DNA of 64,000 nucleotides, taken from NCBI GenBank assembly GCA_948567375.1, contig OX419758.1, forward strand, positions 32,741,001-32,805,000, in the 5' to 3' direction. The notes beneath the pieces are model-generated. The model searched no databases. It had not been told where the DNA came from and worked only from the letters and a program-made list of their open reading frames with translations. The DNA comes from Lunularia cruciata (lineage: Eukaryota > Streptophyta > Marchantiopsida > Lunulariales > Lunulariaceae). Position 1 is the stretch's first letter. Each line of letters opens with the position of its first letter. Positions 1 to 11,690 of this stretch are shown here, one piece after another. Both the position numbers and the translations under genes were made by a program.

Positions 1-3000
1 TCAAACCATCATAGAACAACTTGCGGATCTCAAGATCAATGTGGTGCAACTATAGGAGAAGAGAAAGGTGGATCAGAATGTAGAAAGAGGGCCAAGGAGT
101 TATGGAAACTATCCATATAGAGGAGGCCAACCAGCCAATTAGAGGTGGTTTGAGTTTTACAAGGAGCAAGAGGAAGAAGAAGGCAAAAGCTCTAGTATCA
201 ATGGGGGTGGTGGATGCCAAGCCAGCACCATGGGAGGCTTGTTAATATGCTTCCAAGATTGATGTGAGAGTGAATGGTCACAACATCAAGGATGCATTGG
301 TTGATGGAGGATCAGCAATAAATGCCATGTCAAAAAGGTTGATAAAGAAGTAGGGTATGATACCCTCAAGACCTTCAACATTTGTGATGAGCATGGCAAA
401 CAAGCAACAAGTTTGACCACTAGGGGTGATGGATAAAATGGTAGTTTCAATTATGGGAGTTCAAAATCTCATGACTTTCCAAGTCTTGAAGGATTCAAGC
501 TATGATTTACTTCTTGGTAGGCCATGGTTGAGAGCAGCACGCACAAATGATCGATGGCACAAAGGGTACTTGAGGATTGGGCCACCAAACCATAGAGTCA
601 CAGTTCTTGTGACTAACACCACCAACACTTCACATTCAGATACACCATCTTCTGATTATTGGGAATCAGATTCTGAAGAAGGAGCTTCAAGTGTGGACAC
701 AAGCATGGAAGAGGAGACTTCCATGGAGGAGGATGAATCTGAATCTGATTCAGATGTGTATCCTTTGTATGCTATGGATTTTGCACCTAAGCCAAAGGTT
801 TTGAAGGACCCAGATAAATCACCATTGACACTTGAGGAGGTAGAGAGAAGGTTAGCTACCCTCAAGTATGGCCCAAATGTTACCAAGGAGGAGAAAGTGA
901 GATTTGAGGAGATTTTTAGCAAGTTCATCCATGTGTATGCTTTTAGTTACAAGGATTTGAAGGAAGTCACCTTGGAGGAGCACAAGATAGAGGTGGAGTC
1001 ACATGCAAGACCAATACGCCAAAAACAACATTGCATTAGCCCACCAATATATTTGGTTGTGAAGGAGGAGATTGATAAGCTCAAGGAGGCTGGATTTATC
1101 TTTGAGGTAGAGAATTCAGAATGGGTGCCTCCAATTGTGATTGTGAAGAAAAAGAATGGTAAGCTTTGGGTATGTGTGGATTACAAGAAGCTCAATGTTG
1201 TTACCAAGAAGGACTAGTACCCATTGCCATTCATTGATGAGATCTTGGAAGAGGTTGCAGATCATGAAAGATAAAGTTTTGGAGATAGTTATAGTGGATA
1301 TAACCAAATCAAGATTGCACCAGAGCATCAACAACTCACCACACCTTGGGGAACTTACGCTTTCAAGGTAATGCCTTTTAGGCTTTGCAATGCTCCAGGC
1401 ACATTCCAATGGTTCATGAACAAGGTATTTGAATCTTTCATTGGGAAATTTGTGAGAGACTTCATTGATGCCTTTTGTGTCTATGGGAGCAAGGAGGAGC
1501 ACTTTGAGCACCTAATCAAGGTCTTGCAACGCTTGGATGAGGCAAATGAATCACTCAACCTAGAGAACTGCATTTTTGGATGTGAAGAAGGTCTACTTTT
1601 AGGGCCCATCATCTGCAAGGATGGAATAGAAGTTGATCTTGAGAAGGTGAGGAAAATCTCAGACCTTCCATTCCCTTTAAGCTTGACAAAGTTACACCAA
1701 TTCTTGGGAATGGTTGAATACTATAAGAGGTTCATCTTCTCATTTTCCATCAAGGCTTATGCATTAACCATCTACATGAAGAAGGGTGTAGATTACATGG
1801 TGATTTTGGAGGGCAAGGAGGCTCTCAAAGCTTTTGAGGAGCTCAAGCAATCCCTTGTTGTAGCTCCAATTCTTGCTAAACCTAATTGGAGTAAGCCTTT
1901 CATCCTCTACACTGATGATTCTAATGTAGCTATAGGATGCACTCTTAGTCAATTAGACCAAGATGGGCATGATCATCCAATAGCTTATGCTAGTAAGTAG
2001 ATGGTTTCAGCAGAGACAAACTACTCTATCACAGAGAGAGAATGGTTGGCAGTGATCTTTGGTCTCAAGAAGTTTAGACACTACTTGATTGGAGGGAAAG
2101 CCACCATTGTCACGGATCACAAGGCTTTGAAGTACATCTTCAACAAGCCTACTGTTGAAGGGAGACTAGCAAGGTGGATGATACTCTTGTCTGAGTATGA
2201 CAACACCATTTAGGATAGGCCAGAAAAGAAACATGCAAATGCTGATTTGTTATCTAGAGCTTATGATCATGATGGAGATGAGCCAGTAAATGATTCCTTC
2301 TTGGATGAGGAGCTCATGAAAATCTCAGTCACTCAAGAGGTTCCAATGGAGTACAAGGAGATTGTGGATTTTGTGACAAGAGGTAACTATCCAGAAGGGA
2401 TGCATGCTAGGGAGAGGAAGGCCCTTGCAGCAAGATCTAGACCTTACACAATGGTGGAGGATATTCTTTTTCACCAAGGAGCAGATGGTCTACTTTGAAG
2501 AGTAGTGGGTAAGAAAGAGTCTCTCCTACTTATAAAGGAGTTTCATGAAGGTCTAGTGGAGGACACTCTGCAGGAAAGGTGACTGGTTTCAAGATTCTAG
2601 ATGCATGTTACCATTGGAGAAGGAGTTTCAAGGATTGTCTTGATTATTGCAAAACTTGTAATGTTTGTCAAGCTTTTGCTACAAAGTCTACATCCACTCC
2701 ACCACTTAGATCAATTCCATTGCTAAGACCTTTTGAGAAGTGGGGAATTGATTTTGTAGGTCCTCTCAATAGAACCCCAAGGAACAATCGATACATTTTG
2801 GTATTTACTGATTACCTTACCAAGTGGGTTGAAGCTAGACCATTGAGGGACAAGAATGAAGATGAAGTTGGTAGATTTCTTTATGAACGCATTATCACTA
2901 GATTTGGATGCCCTTTGGAGTTGGTTCCTAATAGAGGAGGACAATTTCAAGAAGCATTACTACAGCCATGCTATGACATTTCTCTATCACACATAGAGTA

Positions 3001-3640
3001 ACTACATCCTATAAGCTAAATTCCAATGGCTTAGCAAGGAGAACCAATCAGACCTTGTGCATGATGTTGACCAAAGATGCAGAAATGGGGGGGGTAAAAC
3101 ATCATTGGGACAAGAGGATGCATGCAGTCTGGTGGGAGTATAGGACAACCATGAAGACTTCCACCGGATATTCTCCATTTCAATTGGTATATGGTATTGA
3201 GTCTACCCTACCTATTCACTTTGATCTTCCTACCTTCCAAAGCATTCATAAGAGATTGAAGAAAGCACAAGGAGGTGATGCAGAGAAGTCAAGGAAGGAA
3301 AAACTCATGGAGTTGGAAGAGGCAAGAGCAATTGCTATGGTTTGAGTGGAGCAAGCCCAAAGGAAACAAAAGGAGAGTTATGACAAGATGCTAGGCAAGA
3401 AGAAGGTAGAGCCTTTCAAAGAAGGTGATTGGGTAATGTTGTTTGATTCTATTTGATTCAAGAGAGTGCAAAAGAAGTTTTTGCCTAAGTACTTTGGACC
3501 TTTCATAGTGGAGAAGGTGTGAGGCAATTACACCTATGATCTCAAGGATTTGGGAGGAAGACACTTTGATATGATTAACCATGATAAGTTGAAGATATAT
3601 CATAGAAGGTAGAGAGACCTTCACTTTGAGGACAAAGTGA
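1..3640 (+). pseudogene. Element A gag-pol polyprotein remnant
   Basis: Reading through stops, the frame gives the gag C-terminus (1-138), an aspartic protease with a DGGSA core (about 305), reverse transcriptase (about 1000-1640), RNase H with an LYTDDS motif (about 1905) and an integrase (about 2500-3350). Disabling changes include stops at 53 (TGG to TAG), 243, 351, 414 (CGA to TGA), 1215, about 1273, 2496 and 3454. The RT catalytic box reads FIDAF instead of FIDDF (about 1466), and the second integrase aspartate is Asn in VPNRGG (about 2928), so both enzymes would be inactive. A 9-bp repeat unit near 1340 is lost relative to B. The family assignment rests on Athila-like RT motifs such as DGYSGYNQI and FGLCNAPATFQR seen in the better copies. 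Confidence 0.88.
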
Positions 3641-3660
3641 AAACTTAGTCCGGGGATAAA

Positions 3661-4349
3661 TGTAACATCCATTTGTGCATGTGTGTGGTATTGTGATGTT
3701 TAGCTTAATATTACAAGTACTTAAGAGATATTATTTATATAGAGATAAAGGATGGTTCTACATTAGTCATGATTGGCTAGAATTAGTCATAGCTAAGATA
3801 AAGGGGACCTTACTTTAGAGGAGGTGGAAAAAATGAGCATCACTATTTTGGATTCTAGTGTGTTGACTTGGTATTATTCTTAGGTGTTTGGCTTTGAGGA
3901 AAGAGTTGAGAACTCTTGGGCCCGCAGCCTTTTTGTTTTGGATTCTTCTTTAGTCCAAGGATAGCCCATGTGAAGGAATCCTTGACTTAGTGGTTGGGTC
4001 AAGAAAAGATCACATGCTAGTGGAATATGCCCATGTGAATGGATATTCTTTTCTTCTTTTTGACTTTACTTGACTTTTAGCCTAGTAACTTGAGTTACTC
4101 CAGTAATTAGTAACTTTGGTGTGTAACTATTTCACAAGTATATAAACAATAGGTGAGGAATTGCACATCATCCTTTCATTTGCAACTATCTCTCTCTCAT
4201 TGAGTTCTCTAGTGAGAAATGTCTTGAGTCTTGGAGTGTTAGCCTTGGAGGAGTAAGATGGAGTTGGGGTTCCTTGCCTTCTTAGTCCATGGTGCGCTAC
4301 CATAATAGCCATGAGAGGTTCATCTTGAGTGAGAGATAGGCCGGGTCAC
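3661..4349 (+). repeat. 3' LTR of element A
   Basis: It begins TGTAAC right after the purine-leaning stretch ending GGGGATAAA and ends ...GGGTCAC. It aligns along its whole length (about 689 bp) with the LTRs of B, D and E. A TATAAA box lies at 4141-4146, followed by the CT-rich ATCTCTCTCTCATTGAG stretch seen in all copies, which fits the LTR promoter and start of R. Confidence 0.9.
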
Positions 4350-4354
4350 AGACC

Positions 4355-5610
4355 ACAGTTGGTCCGTCATGCTCATGAGGAGCTAGGACATTTTGGAGTA
4401 AAGCATACATATAGCTTACTCTAGAGTCATTATTGGTGGCACGGTATGCAGACCAAGTTACAGCAGTTTGTTACTAGATGTGTGGTTTGTGACCAAGTTA
4501 GAGCATCATTTAATGCTCCTATGCCACAGTTACACCCATGACCTATCATGGGATTGGATTACCGTTGGAGTTTGGACTTTGTCGGACCTTTACTGCTGAC
4601 TGTGAGACATCATGTGTATATTTTGGTGATGTTGAAGCACTTCTCCAAGTGGATTGAGTTGGTGGTACTTCTTGACAAGTCTAGTGAAGGGGACACCTTA
4701 CTCTTTCTTGGATCAAGTTCTTAGTCATTTTGGTGCACCAATTGAGGTTTTGACTGATCAGGGTATAGAGTTCTGGGAGGAGTTTCAGGTCTTGTGTGAC
4801 AAGGCTTTGATTGATCACCATACTACCTCCCGAGATCACCCTAAGGCAGATGGCTTAGTAGAGAGAGTGGTTCAGACGGTGAAGAGAGGATTGCAAAAGA
4901 ATGGTTTGCAAAGAGGCCACTTGGGAGATTTGGATCTCCAATTACCTTGGTTGGCCATGGGCTATCATTTCAGCCAGCAAGCCTCCTTAGCATCCTTCTC
5001 TCCATACTTTCTACTCTATGGACAAGATCCAGATTTACCTGCAGCCATTTGTCGAGATGCTACTATAGTTTTGGATTTGGATGACCCCGATGTATGGATG
5101 AGCGCATGTTCTCAGCAGGTAGAGATCTTTCAGAGAGTGATGCCAATGGCATTTGAGAACTTGGCAATTGCTTGGCATAGAGATACTTTACGCTATGCTA
5201 CCATTTGTGGAGGTTATAGACCCTTGATCCGTTGATTTCATCCATGAGACTATGTATATCTATAGCAGACAGCACCAACAACACTTCATGTTTTGACAGG
5301 CCGCACTATCTTGAAAGTGCATGAGATTTTTCCATCTAGAGCTCTTGTGTTAGAAGGACATGATGGTGTTGTTTGGAAGGACCATGTGTGCAATTGTGCA
5401 CCATGCCACCTCCCAAACATTGATGGCACTATGGACCCAAGCTTGGCACTTGTACATGTAGGCTTGAGGTGTATGTTCTATGGCTCTTCTGGTGGAGCAT
5501 CTACTATGTTAGTGTGTGATAGCTGTTTGAGAGGATGGCATATGGCATGTATGACTCCTCCCCACACTGTGGTTCCTCAGGGACATTGGTTATGCCCTAG
5601 ATGTACTTGA
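4355..5610 (+). pseudogene. Ty3/gypsy integrase ending in a PHD-finger-like module
   Basis: A second Ty3/gypsy element, unrelated in detail to A. One frame, interrupted by stops, gives an HHCC zinc domain (about 4370-4500, ending CVVC), then the catalytic core with Asp at 4575 (SLDFVGP), Asp at 4756 (LTDQG) and Glu at 4861 (LVERV), spaced like a DD35E integrase. In the same frame, after three point-mutation stops (5233, 5245, 5263), comes a C-terminal region ending at 5608 in a PHD-like array: C-x2-Y, CDSC, HMAC and CPRC, with the Trp two residues before the last pair (5470-5603). The second cysteine is Tyr in this copy. In chromoviruses this position holds a chromodomain, so a histone-reading role in target choice is an inference. 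Upstream pol is absent because A lies there. Confidence 0.78.
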
Positions 5611-5779
5611 CCTATAGCTAGTTCATTCTTTATATGGTATAGATTGCAGATAGGCAACTAACAATGAGGCTCCATAGCACTCGGCTTCTTGACCTTTGCC
5701 AATTATAGGGTATACCATATACTTAGAGTAGATGGCTATCTGGAGTTAGAAGGACCTAACCGCCTGCTAGGGGGGCAAT
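5611..5779 (+). other. 3' untranslated region and polypurine tract of the PHD-type element
   Basis: Noncoding sequence between the PHD stop codon and a probable LTR. A purine tract, GCTAGGGGGGCAA (about 5766-5778), precedes TGTGGCAC at 5780, the layout of a plus-strand primer followed by the 3' LTR. Confidence 0.5.
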
Positions 5780-6350
5780 TGTGGCACTTTAGAGTCTATG
5801 TATGAGCTATGTGTGAGTTGTGCTTCTATAGTGTATGATGTTGACAGTGATGTATATACGCATGATAGCTGTCACGCCATTTTTAGTGTTGCATCTAGAT
5901 GCTTGGACACTGGAGTTTGAGTGATAGTAGTTGGAGGCATTTTGGCAGTTACTCATAGACTACTTTACGTTGGTCAGATTTTGTGTTTGGGGTACTGACT
6001 TCACAGTGGAGCACACCGTCACTTTGTACCATTTGCACCATTGAGTGTGCTATCAGCAGGACCGTTAGGGTTCAGACCTAGCTCGAGTCTAGGAGGTATA
6101 ATTTCAAAGTGCAGCTCCAGAGAGCTCACTTCTCTGATGTTGAGCCTTTGAGTTCTTGGCTATGGTGGATAGAGGCCAGGAGCGTCACCTGGATTCTCTA
6201 TGCTGGAGTGGGTGTGGCTTGACTGTAAGCAGTGCCGAGTTGTTGGCAGTTTATAACTTATGTGTGAGTTGTGCTTTTATAGTGTATGATGTTGACAGCA
6301 ATGTATGTTGTGTAGCGATGTATGTTGTGTAGCGATGTATATACGCACGA
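5780..6350 (+). repeat. Probable LTR-derived sequence of the PHD-type element
   Basis: It starts TGTGGCAC after a polypurine tract. The first about 80 bp recur inside the block (about 6243-6320), and the intervening 5926-6240 is similar to 45,716-46,100. A short peptide, FKVQLQRAHFSD, is readable in both copies, so part may be coding (perhaps a gag start), which would be odd inside an LTR. The right end is cut by a truncated LTR of the A/B family at 6353. I cannot define exact LTR limits. Confidence 0.4.
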
Positions 6351-6352
6351 CA

Positions 6353-6857
6353 ACTATTTTGGATTCTAGTGTATTGACTTGGTATTATTCCTAGGTGTTT
6401 GGGTTTGAGAAAGGAGTTGAGAACTCTTGGACCCACAAGTCTTTTGGCTTTAGATTCTTCTATAATCCAAGGATAGCCCATGTGAAGAAATCCTTGATTT
6501 AGTGGTTGGGGCAAGGTAAGACCACATGCTTAGGGAAAAATTCCCATGAGTATGGATATTCCTTTAAACTTTTGATTTTATTTGACTTTTAGCCTAGTTA
6601 CTTGAGTTACTCTAGTAATTAGTAACTTTGGTGCATAACTATTTCACAAGTATAACAACTAGGGAGGAGTTAGTCATCATCCTTTCATTTACAACTATCT
6701 CTCTCTCATTGAGTTCTCTTATGAGCAATGTCTTGAGTCTTGGAGTTCTAGCCTTGGAAGAGAGTGATGGAATTGGGGTTCCTTGCCTTCTTAGTCCATG
6801 ATTTGCTACCTTAATAGCCATCAGAGGTTTATCTTGAGTGAGAGACAAGCTGGCTGA
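6353..6857 (+). repeat. 5'-truncated LTR of the A/B family
   Basis: It matches the A/B LTR from the ACTATTTTGG position (about 180 bp into the LTR) to its end, which here reads GGCTGA instead of GGCTCAC. The CT-rich TCTCTCTCATTGAG stretch and the 3' segment are present. The TATA region is altered (AGTATAACAAC). The 5' part is missing at the junction with the PHD-type element, so this is a rearranged remnant. Confidence 0.8.
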
Positions 6858-6874
6858 TAGATCATATTGCCATT

Positions 6875-7665
6875 GTGGTGTTTGTTGCTACACTTAACAA
6901 GCATATTCATTTAGCACCCACCATGGATGCCTTGGATGACCCCATGATAGCCAAGATTAACTTTGACATTGTCTTTAAGCACCATGGGATGCCAAGGATT
7001 CTAATCTTTGACCATGATCCTTGATTCACTAGTAAATTTTGGCAAGCATTTTTCAAGCTACTCACCACCAAGCTTGTTTTTTCTTTGGCTTATTATCCTC
7101 AAACTGATGAGAAAATTGAACATGCATATTGCACCTTGGAGGATATGCTTTGTGCCTTTGTCAATCTTCACTATACCAACTAGGATACGTGCCTTGCGGC
7201 TATTGAATTTGCCTACAATAAATCCAAGCAAACAAGCACCAAATTCTCTCTCTTCTTCCTTATTTTAGCCAAGACTCACTTATTCTAGATTCTCTTCTTG
7301 CTTCCCTTGCCATCTCATGTTCTTTGTATTTCTAAGTTCTTGTCCACAATATCTAAATCCTTATAGCAAGCCAAATCTCATTACTTGTTGCTCAAAATTG
7401 GCAAAAGCAATATGTTGATCAACATCATTATGATATCAATTTTCAACTATGTGATACGGTCATGCTTTCTTCTAGTAACCTACCCCTCCCATTTGACACC
7501 CAAGTTTGTAAAATTGCTTCAAATTGGATAGGTCTATTTGATGTTATGCAAAAGATTTCTTTTGTTGTTTATTGACTTGTCTTGCCTAGTCATATGAAAA
7601 TCCACCATATTTTTATATTTCAAAGTTGAAACCTTTTGTTTCTAATCCATCTTCCTTTTCCACTT
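6875..7665 (+). pseudogene. Degenerate chromovirus-type integrase (5' part)
   Basis: Reading through stops gives an integrase core with Asp at 7010 and Glu at 7118, 36 codons apart as expected for DD35E, around YYPQTDEKIEH. Then comes a chromovirus-like C-terminal region, ending near 7660 in wording close to HPVFHVSKLKPF of plant chromoviruses. Many stops and frameshifts make it non-functional. It continues into the chromodomain at 8403 after an inserted LTR (7671-8361). The upstream pol of this element is not present. Confidence 0.72.
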
Positions 7666-7670
7666 GTGTT

Positions 7671-8361
7671 TGCAATACCATATATATTCTACAAGGATGC
7701 TAAGTTTGGTATTGCAAGTAGTGGAGAAATATTAACTATATGGAATTTAGCTAAACTTCTATATTAGTCATGATTAGCTAGATTTAATCATAGCTAAGAT
7801 AAAGGAGACCTTATTCTAGAGGAAGAAGAAAAAGTAAGCATCATTATTTTGTCTTCTATTGTATTGATTTGCCATTATTCTTAGTTATTGACTTTGAGGA
7901 AAGAGTTGAGAACTCTTAGGCCCACAAGCCTTATTATTGTGGATTTTTCTATAGTCCAAGGATACCCCATGTAAAGAAATCATTGACTTATTTGGTAGGT
8001 GAGAATAAGATCATCTACCCATGGGATTATCTCCATGTGCTTGGATATTCCTTTAGCCTTTTTGAATTTATTTGACATTTAGCCTAGAAGTTACTCCAAT
8101 AATTAGTATTTAATTATTGGAGTAACTCATCATCTTTTCTCACTCAAACTTTGATGTGTAATTTTTTCACAAGTATATAAGATAAGGGTGAGGAGGTACT
8201 CATCTCATATATATATATATATATATATATTCATTTACAACTATCTCTTTCTCATTGAGATCTCTAGTGAGCAATGTCTTGAGTTTTGGAGGTTCCTTGC
8301 CTTCTTAGTCCATGGTGTGTTACCTTAATAGCCATCAAAAGTGAGAGACATGATGGCTCAC
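7671..8361 (+). repeat. Diverged solo LTR of the A/B family inserted in the chromovirus
   Basis: It starts TGCAATACC and ends GGCTCAC; about 691 bp, the same length as the LTRs of B. It is most similar to the LTR of element C (shared AGTTTGGTATTG...AGTGGAGAAATATTA). It carries a 24-bp (AT)n tract at 8207-8230 beside the TATA region. Chromovirus coding sequence lies on both sides and no internal region follows, so it is a solo LTR. The flanks GTGTT and ATGTC are at best a decayed target duplication. Confidence 0.72.
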
Positions 8362-8362
8362 A

Positions 8363-8600
8363 TGTCCAACTCCCTCCTTCTCCCATCTGTATCAATGATC
8401 ATGAGTATGAAGTTGAGGATATCCTTCCATATTGCAACATCCAACATGACCAACAATGATATATTGAGTACAAAGTCCTTTGGAAAGGATATCTTCTTCA
8501 TGATGTCACATAGGAACCTCTTTTTCATCTCCACAATGCACAAACAATCATCCAAGAGTTTGAAGATTCCATGGTGATAAAGACATCACTAACTAGCAAT
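8363..8600 (+). pseudogene. Chromodomain and C-terminus of the chromovirus polyprotein
   Basis: Reading through stops, the frame gives a proline-rich link and then a chromodomain at 8403-8571: EYEVEDIL, then YIEYKVLWKGY, then T*EPL where the usual Trp codon is TAG, then NAQTIIQEFED. Chromodomains at this place bind methylated histone H3 and steer integration in chromoviruses; this copy is dead. It belongs with the integrase at 6875-7665. Confidence 0.78.
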
Positions 8601-9130
8601 GGGGGAATATATAACAATATTGAGTTAGCAGACAAGTTAGTAAATACTTATGAGTTGAAAAATAAGCCAAATTAGCCAAGCTATCCAAGAATGTTCTAGA
8701 AGCATCTAGGAAACTTCTTGGTACCTTCCAGTTAATGATAACATGGATGCTAAGTAGGTAGCTTCTAGGAGGAAGCTTCTTAGAAAGCTTCTTGACTAGC
8801 TTAGTTTGCATGCCAAGTAGGTGGCTCTTGAGAAGAAACTTCTTTGGAAGCTTCTGAATTGGCTTAGGTTGCACTCAAAGAAAGCGGCTTCTAGTAAGAA
8901 GCTTTCTTGGGAACTTCACAAGAGCCTTATATGTTTCTTATAAATACCCAAACCCAAGCTCATGCTATGCATTTGAAGTTTCCCTCATTTGAGAGTCACA
9001 ATGTGATGTTCCGCTTTGGTCATCCATTCTCCTATTTCTCTCCTTGGTCTTTTACAAGTACCATGAATAAGCAATTGGACCTACAAGTGGACTAGACAAC
9101 GGAGGTAGAGGAAAATCTATGATTGTCACA
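8600..9130 (+). repeat. Probable 3' end and LTR of the chromovirus, with degenerate internal repeats
   Basis: After the chromodomain, AATGGGGGAATATATAACAA (8598-8617) resembles a polypurine tract followed by an LTR start. From 8690 to 8890 a roughly 65-bp unit containing TAGGTGGCTTCTAGGAGGAAGCTTCTT-like text repeats three times with divergence. A TATAAATACCC box is at about 8940. The block may end near GATTGTCACA (9117-9126). No second LTR was found, so the limits are tentative. Confidence 0.4.
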
Positions 9131-10410
9131 AATAGTCCTTTCTCACATCTCTTAGTTACCTTCATTTTTATGCTTTTTGTCCTTTCTTGTTAATCTTTTT
9201 TGTGTTGGGACACATAACATTTGTCTATTATGTCTTGCATTTGTGCCATGGCATTTTCTTTGTACTCTTTGGGGTGTTTACTCTTTCAATAACCTATCTC
9301 CTAGTACCTCTTGTTTGTTCCTTGTCATGGAGCCATAGGACTACCTTAGGTGGCACTCCTCATTAGGCCCTCCACACGCCCCATATGTGCAAGTTAGAGT
9401 AAAACCTTATGTCAACTTCTTCAACACACATCTAAAGTTGCTCAAGCTTATCTAAATATCACTTAGGTCACAAAAATTTACTATAATAATGATGGGGCCT
9501 ATAAAGGGTGATTCCTATATGGAGGATGCCCACTATTAGTCCCCACTATATCTCATTCTCCTAAAATAGACCCTCCACACCCTCCTTTCACCTTGGACCC
9601 TCCTCCCACTCCTATTGTCCTGCTCTCTCTCAAGATCATTCTCCTCTACCTGGGCAGTCAACACATCCATATATCTTGCCTCATCAACTTCATACACAAT
9701 CTTTTCAGGATTGTTTATGGGTTGGGATTGGCCTAGTATAGCAAAGAGGAAGATCTTGTTGTATGCATATGCGGGTAGGGGCTACCTCCATTCTTACTCC
9801 CCCAAAACCCATCTATACTCAAGTAGTATCTCTACAAGCTCTTCCATACTCCTACTCTTTCTTACATTCTTTGGACCTTATCAAAAAAAATCCCACCAAG
9901 TTAGCCTTGACCACAAATGTATACCAAGATCCTTATGCCTTTCTATCCTCTTGTTTGCTCCACACTCTCCCTCCTACTTTGTTGTTGTGAAGTGGACTGA
10001 CTACTCATAAGAAAACCAATTTTCATATGTTTCCATATCAGTTCTTTGAATTTCTACCATGGATGTTATGGTAAGGTTAAGTGATACATTCTTATCTATA
10101 GGCTGATCTAAAGGTGGATCTACTATGGACTAGACTTCCACACTTGATCCCCATAGTATGATTCCCATAGTGAAATTTATCACAATGTAATCCCATAATT
10201 CATTTTGGGGTTGATTTGTTTGTGTCTATTGGTCCAAACAGGGCGTGCTTTATTTGTTGGAAATGCCTTCTCAAGCACTTTCCATGAACATGAAGATTGT
10301 GGCAAACAAAAGTCTTGAGAGGAAGTTATAACCATTTGAATTTCACTATTTCCTAGACTTTGCTTGTCTTGGACTGGGCTTTCCAAAATGTTGGCTTCCC
10401 ATTTTTGTGT
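9131..10410. other. Unassigned degenerate sequence
   Basis: AT-rich DNA with pyrimidine-rich stretches and no ORF I recognise. The longest open stretch (9615-10,010) reads as low-complexity Ser/Leu-rich peptide in more than one frame and has no family motif. It may be decayed retroelement coding sequence, but I could not place it. Confidence 0.3.
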
Positions 10411-10500
10411 GCCTATTTACATGTCACTTGGCATCTACATGCCTTCTTGCATGTTTATTGGTATCTATGTGCCTACTTGCATGTCACTTGGTATCTCTAT
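10411..10500. repeat. Three tandem 30-bp repeats
   Basis: Units 10,411-10,440, 10,441-10,470 and 10,471-10,500 follow the pattern GCCTxCTTGCATGTCACTTGGTATCTxTAT with a few changes each. The length is a multiple of three and no stop is created in one forward frame (Cys-Leu-rich 10-residue repeat), but the surrounding frame is broken. Confidence 0.7.
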
Positions 10501-11690
10501 ACCCACTTGAGTTGGATTTTGGGGTTCCTTATTTAAAGAGTGGAGCAACTTGTGTTGAAGGTTGTTGATGATTCTTTAATTTCTTGGGAATGTTGTTCTT
10601 GAAGATCAATGTTACTCAAGTGGCATAGCTATGGAAGATGAGCATTTTGGACACAAAAATTGTTGAAGTATTACAAGGATTTTGACCATGGAAGAGGTTT
10701 TGGTCATGGTGATCAAGCTTTTGGGATTGGGGATTACGGATTAGCATTAAGAATATAAGGGAATTTTGATTATGGTGATAAGGGATTCTCAATAATTGGA
10801 TTACAAATTGAGACATAGAGCACAAGAGTGAAATGAGATTGGAGATGGAGAGATTAGATCATAGACTAGGGATTTGAGAGAAGGTTTTAGGGTTCAGGTT
10901 TCTTGATTGTTTTGAATTGATTGAGAAATCAACAGTTCAGATTTTACAAGAAGAAGAAGAACACATTTGGCAATCTATGATAGTTAGGAAGAGGATTTAA
11001 GATCATTAAAATATATGGCAATTCATAATAGCTTTCACATAGTTGTGATGAGTACTATACTTTGTAAATTCTTTGAGTATATCTAAAGTATAGTAAATCT
11101 ATATGAACCACTATTTGAGTGCTTCTCAAACATTTTCTTTGGAAGAATGAGTGTTGAGAAGTAGTCAAATCAGATTAGCAGTTATATCCAAATAGACCTA
11201 AGTCTATTCAGCAAGGATTCTAGTCTTCTTGTAGTTGGAAACCAAATTCTACAATAGCATGCTATTTTTACCAATGACCATGGGAGAGATGTATCTATTT
11301 GATATTTAATGGTCCTCTTTCTTCAATGGACATTACTCCTTCTAGGCCATGGAGGTGCTTTAGGACATTGAGCGATTACCTCTAAGATTCATAGGTTTTT
11401 GAGAGGAGATTGTACAACTCTCCAAGAAGATTATACCATTAAGGCCTAGGCCACACCCATGTAGGTTGTAGAGTCTCTACATTCCCATGCCCTACCTCTA
11501 GAGTATCATTACCTCTATCACTCCTTGATGTTAGGTAAGATAGGTGAGTATAAACATGCAACCTAGTGCTCAAACCCTCTTGGCCAATGCAATACTCCTT
11601 GATACTTTATCTGCCTAATAGATCCTACATCCATCCACCTCTAAGGATCTTAGTTTTTTCCTCCATGATTATCAACTAGATGAGGATTTA
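10501..11690. other. Unassigned degenerate sequence upstream of the LINE remnant
   Basis: No credible ORF, RNA gene or repeat end was found. It may include decayed 5' parts of the LINE-like element whose RT becomes readable from about 11,700. Confidence 0.3.

Larger units (their letters stand above)
1..4349 (+). mobile_element. Element A: 3' part of an Ogre/Tat/Athila-type LTR retrotransposon
   Basis: This is the 3' portion of a Ty3/gypsy element; its 5' LTR and most of gag lie before the window. The order gag tail, protease, RT, RNase H, integrase, 3' LTR matches the complete copy B at 11,870-19,685. About 514 bp covering the gag zinc knuckle are missing at about 138/139 (B resumes near 15,459). 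Many stop codons show it is dead. What follows the LTR (from 4350) is a different retroelement, so A probably inserted into it; the target duplication cannot be checked because the 5' side is outside the window. Confidence 0.9.

Noticed and set aside
656-928. Minus-strand Ser-rich ORF repeated at 15,977-16,249 and 62,408-62,680
   Set aside because: It is the antisense of the acidic Ser/Glu/Asp linker of pol and recurs only because the element recurs.
8207-8230. (AT)12 tract as a separate feature
   Set aside because: Ordinary microsatellite expansion at the TATA region of an LTR; noted with the LTR.
9615-10010. 131-codon open frame in pyrimidine-rich DNA
   Set aside because: Low-complexity Ser/Leu peptide, overlaps another open frame, no motif, no neighbours supporting a gene.
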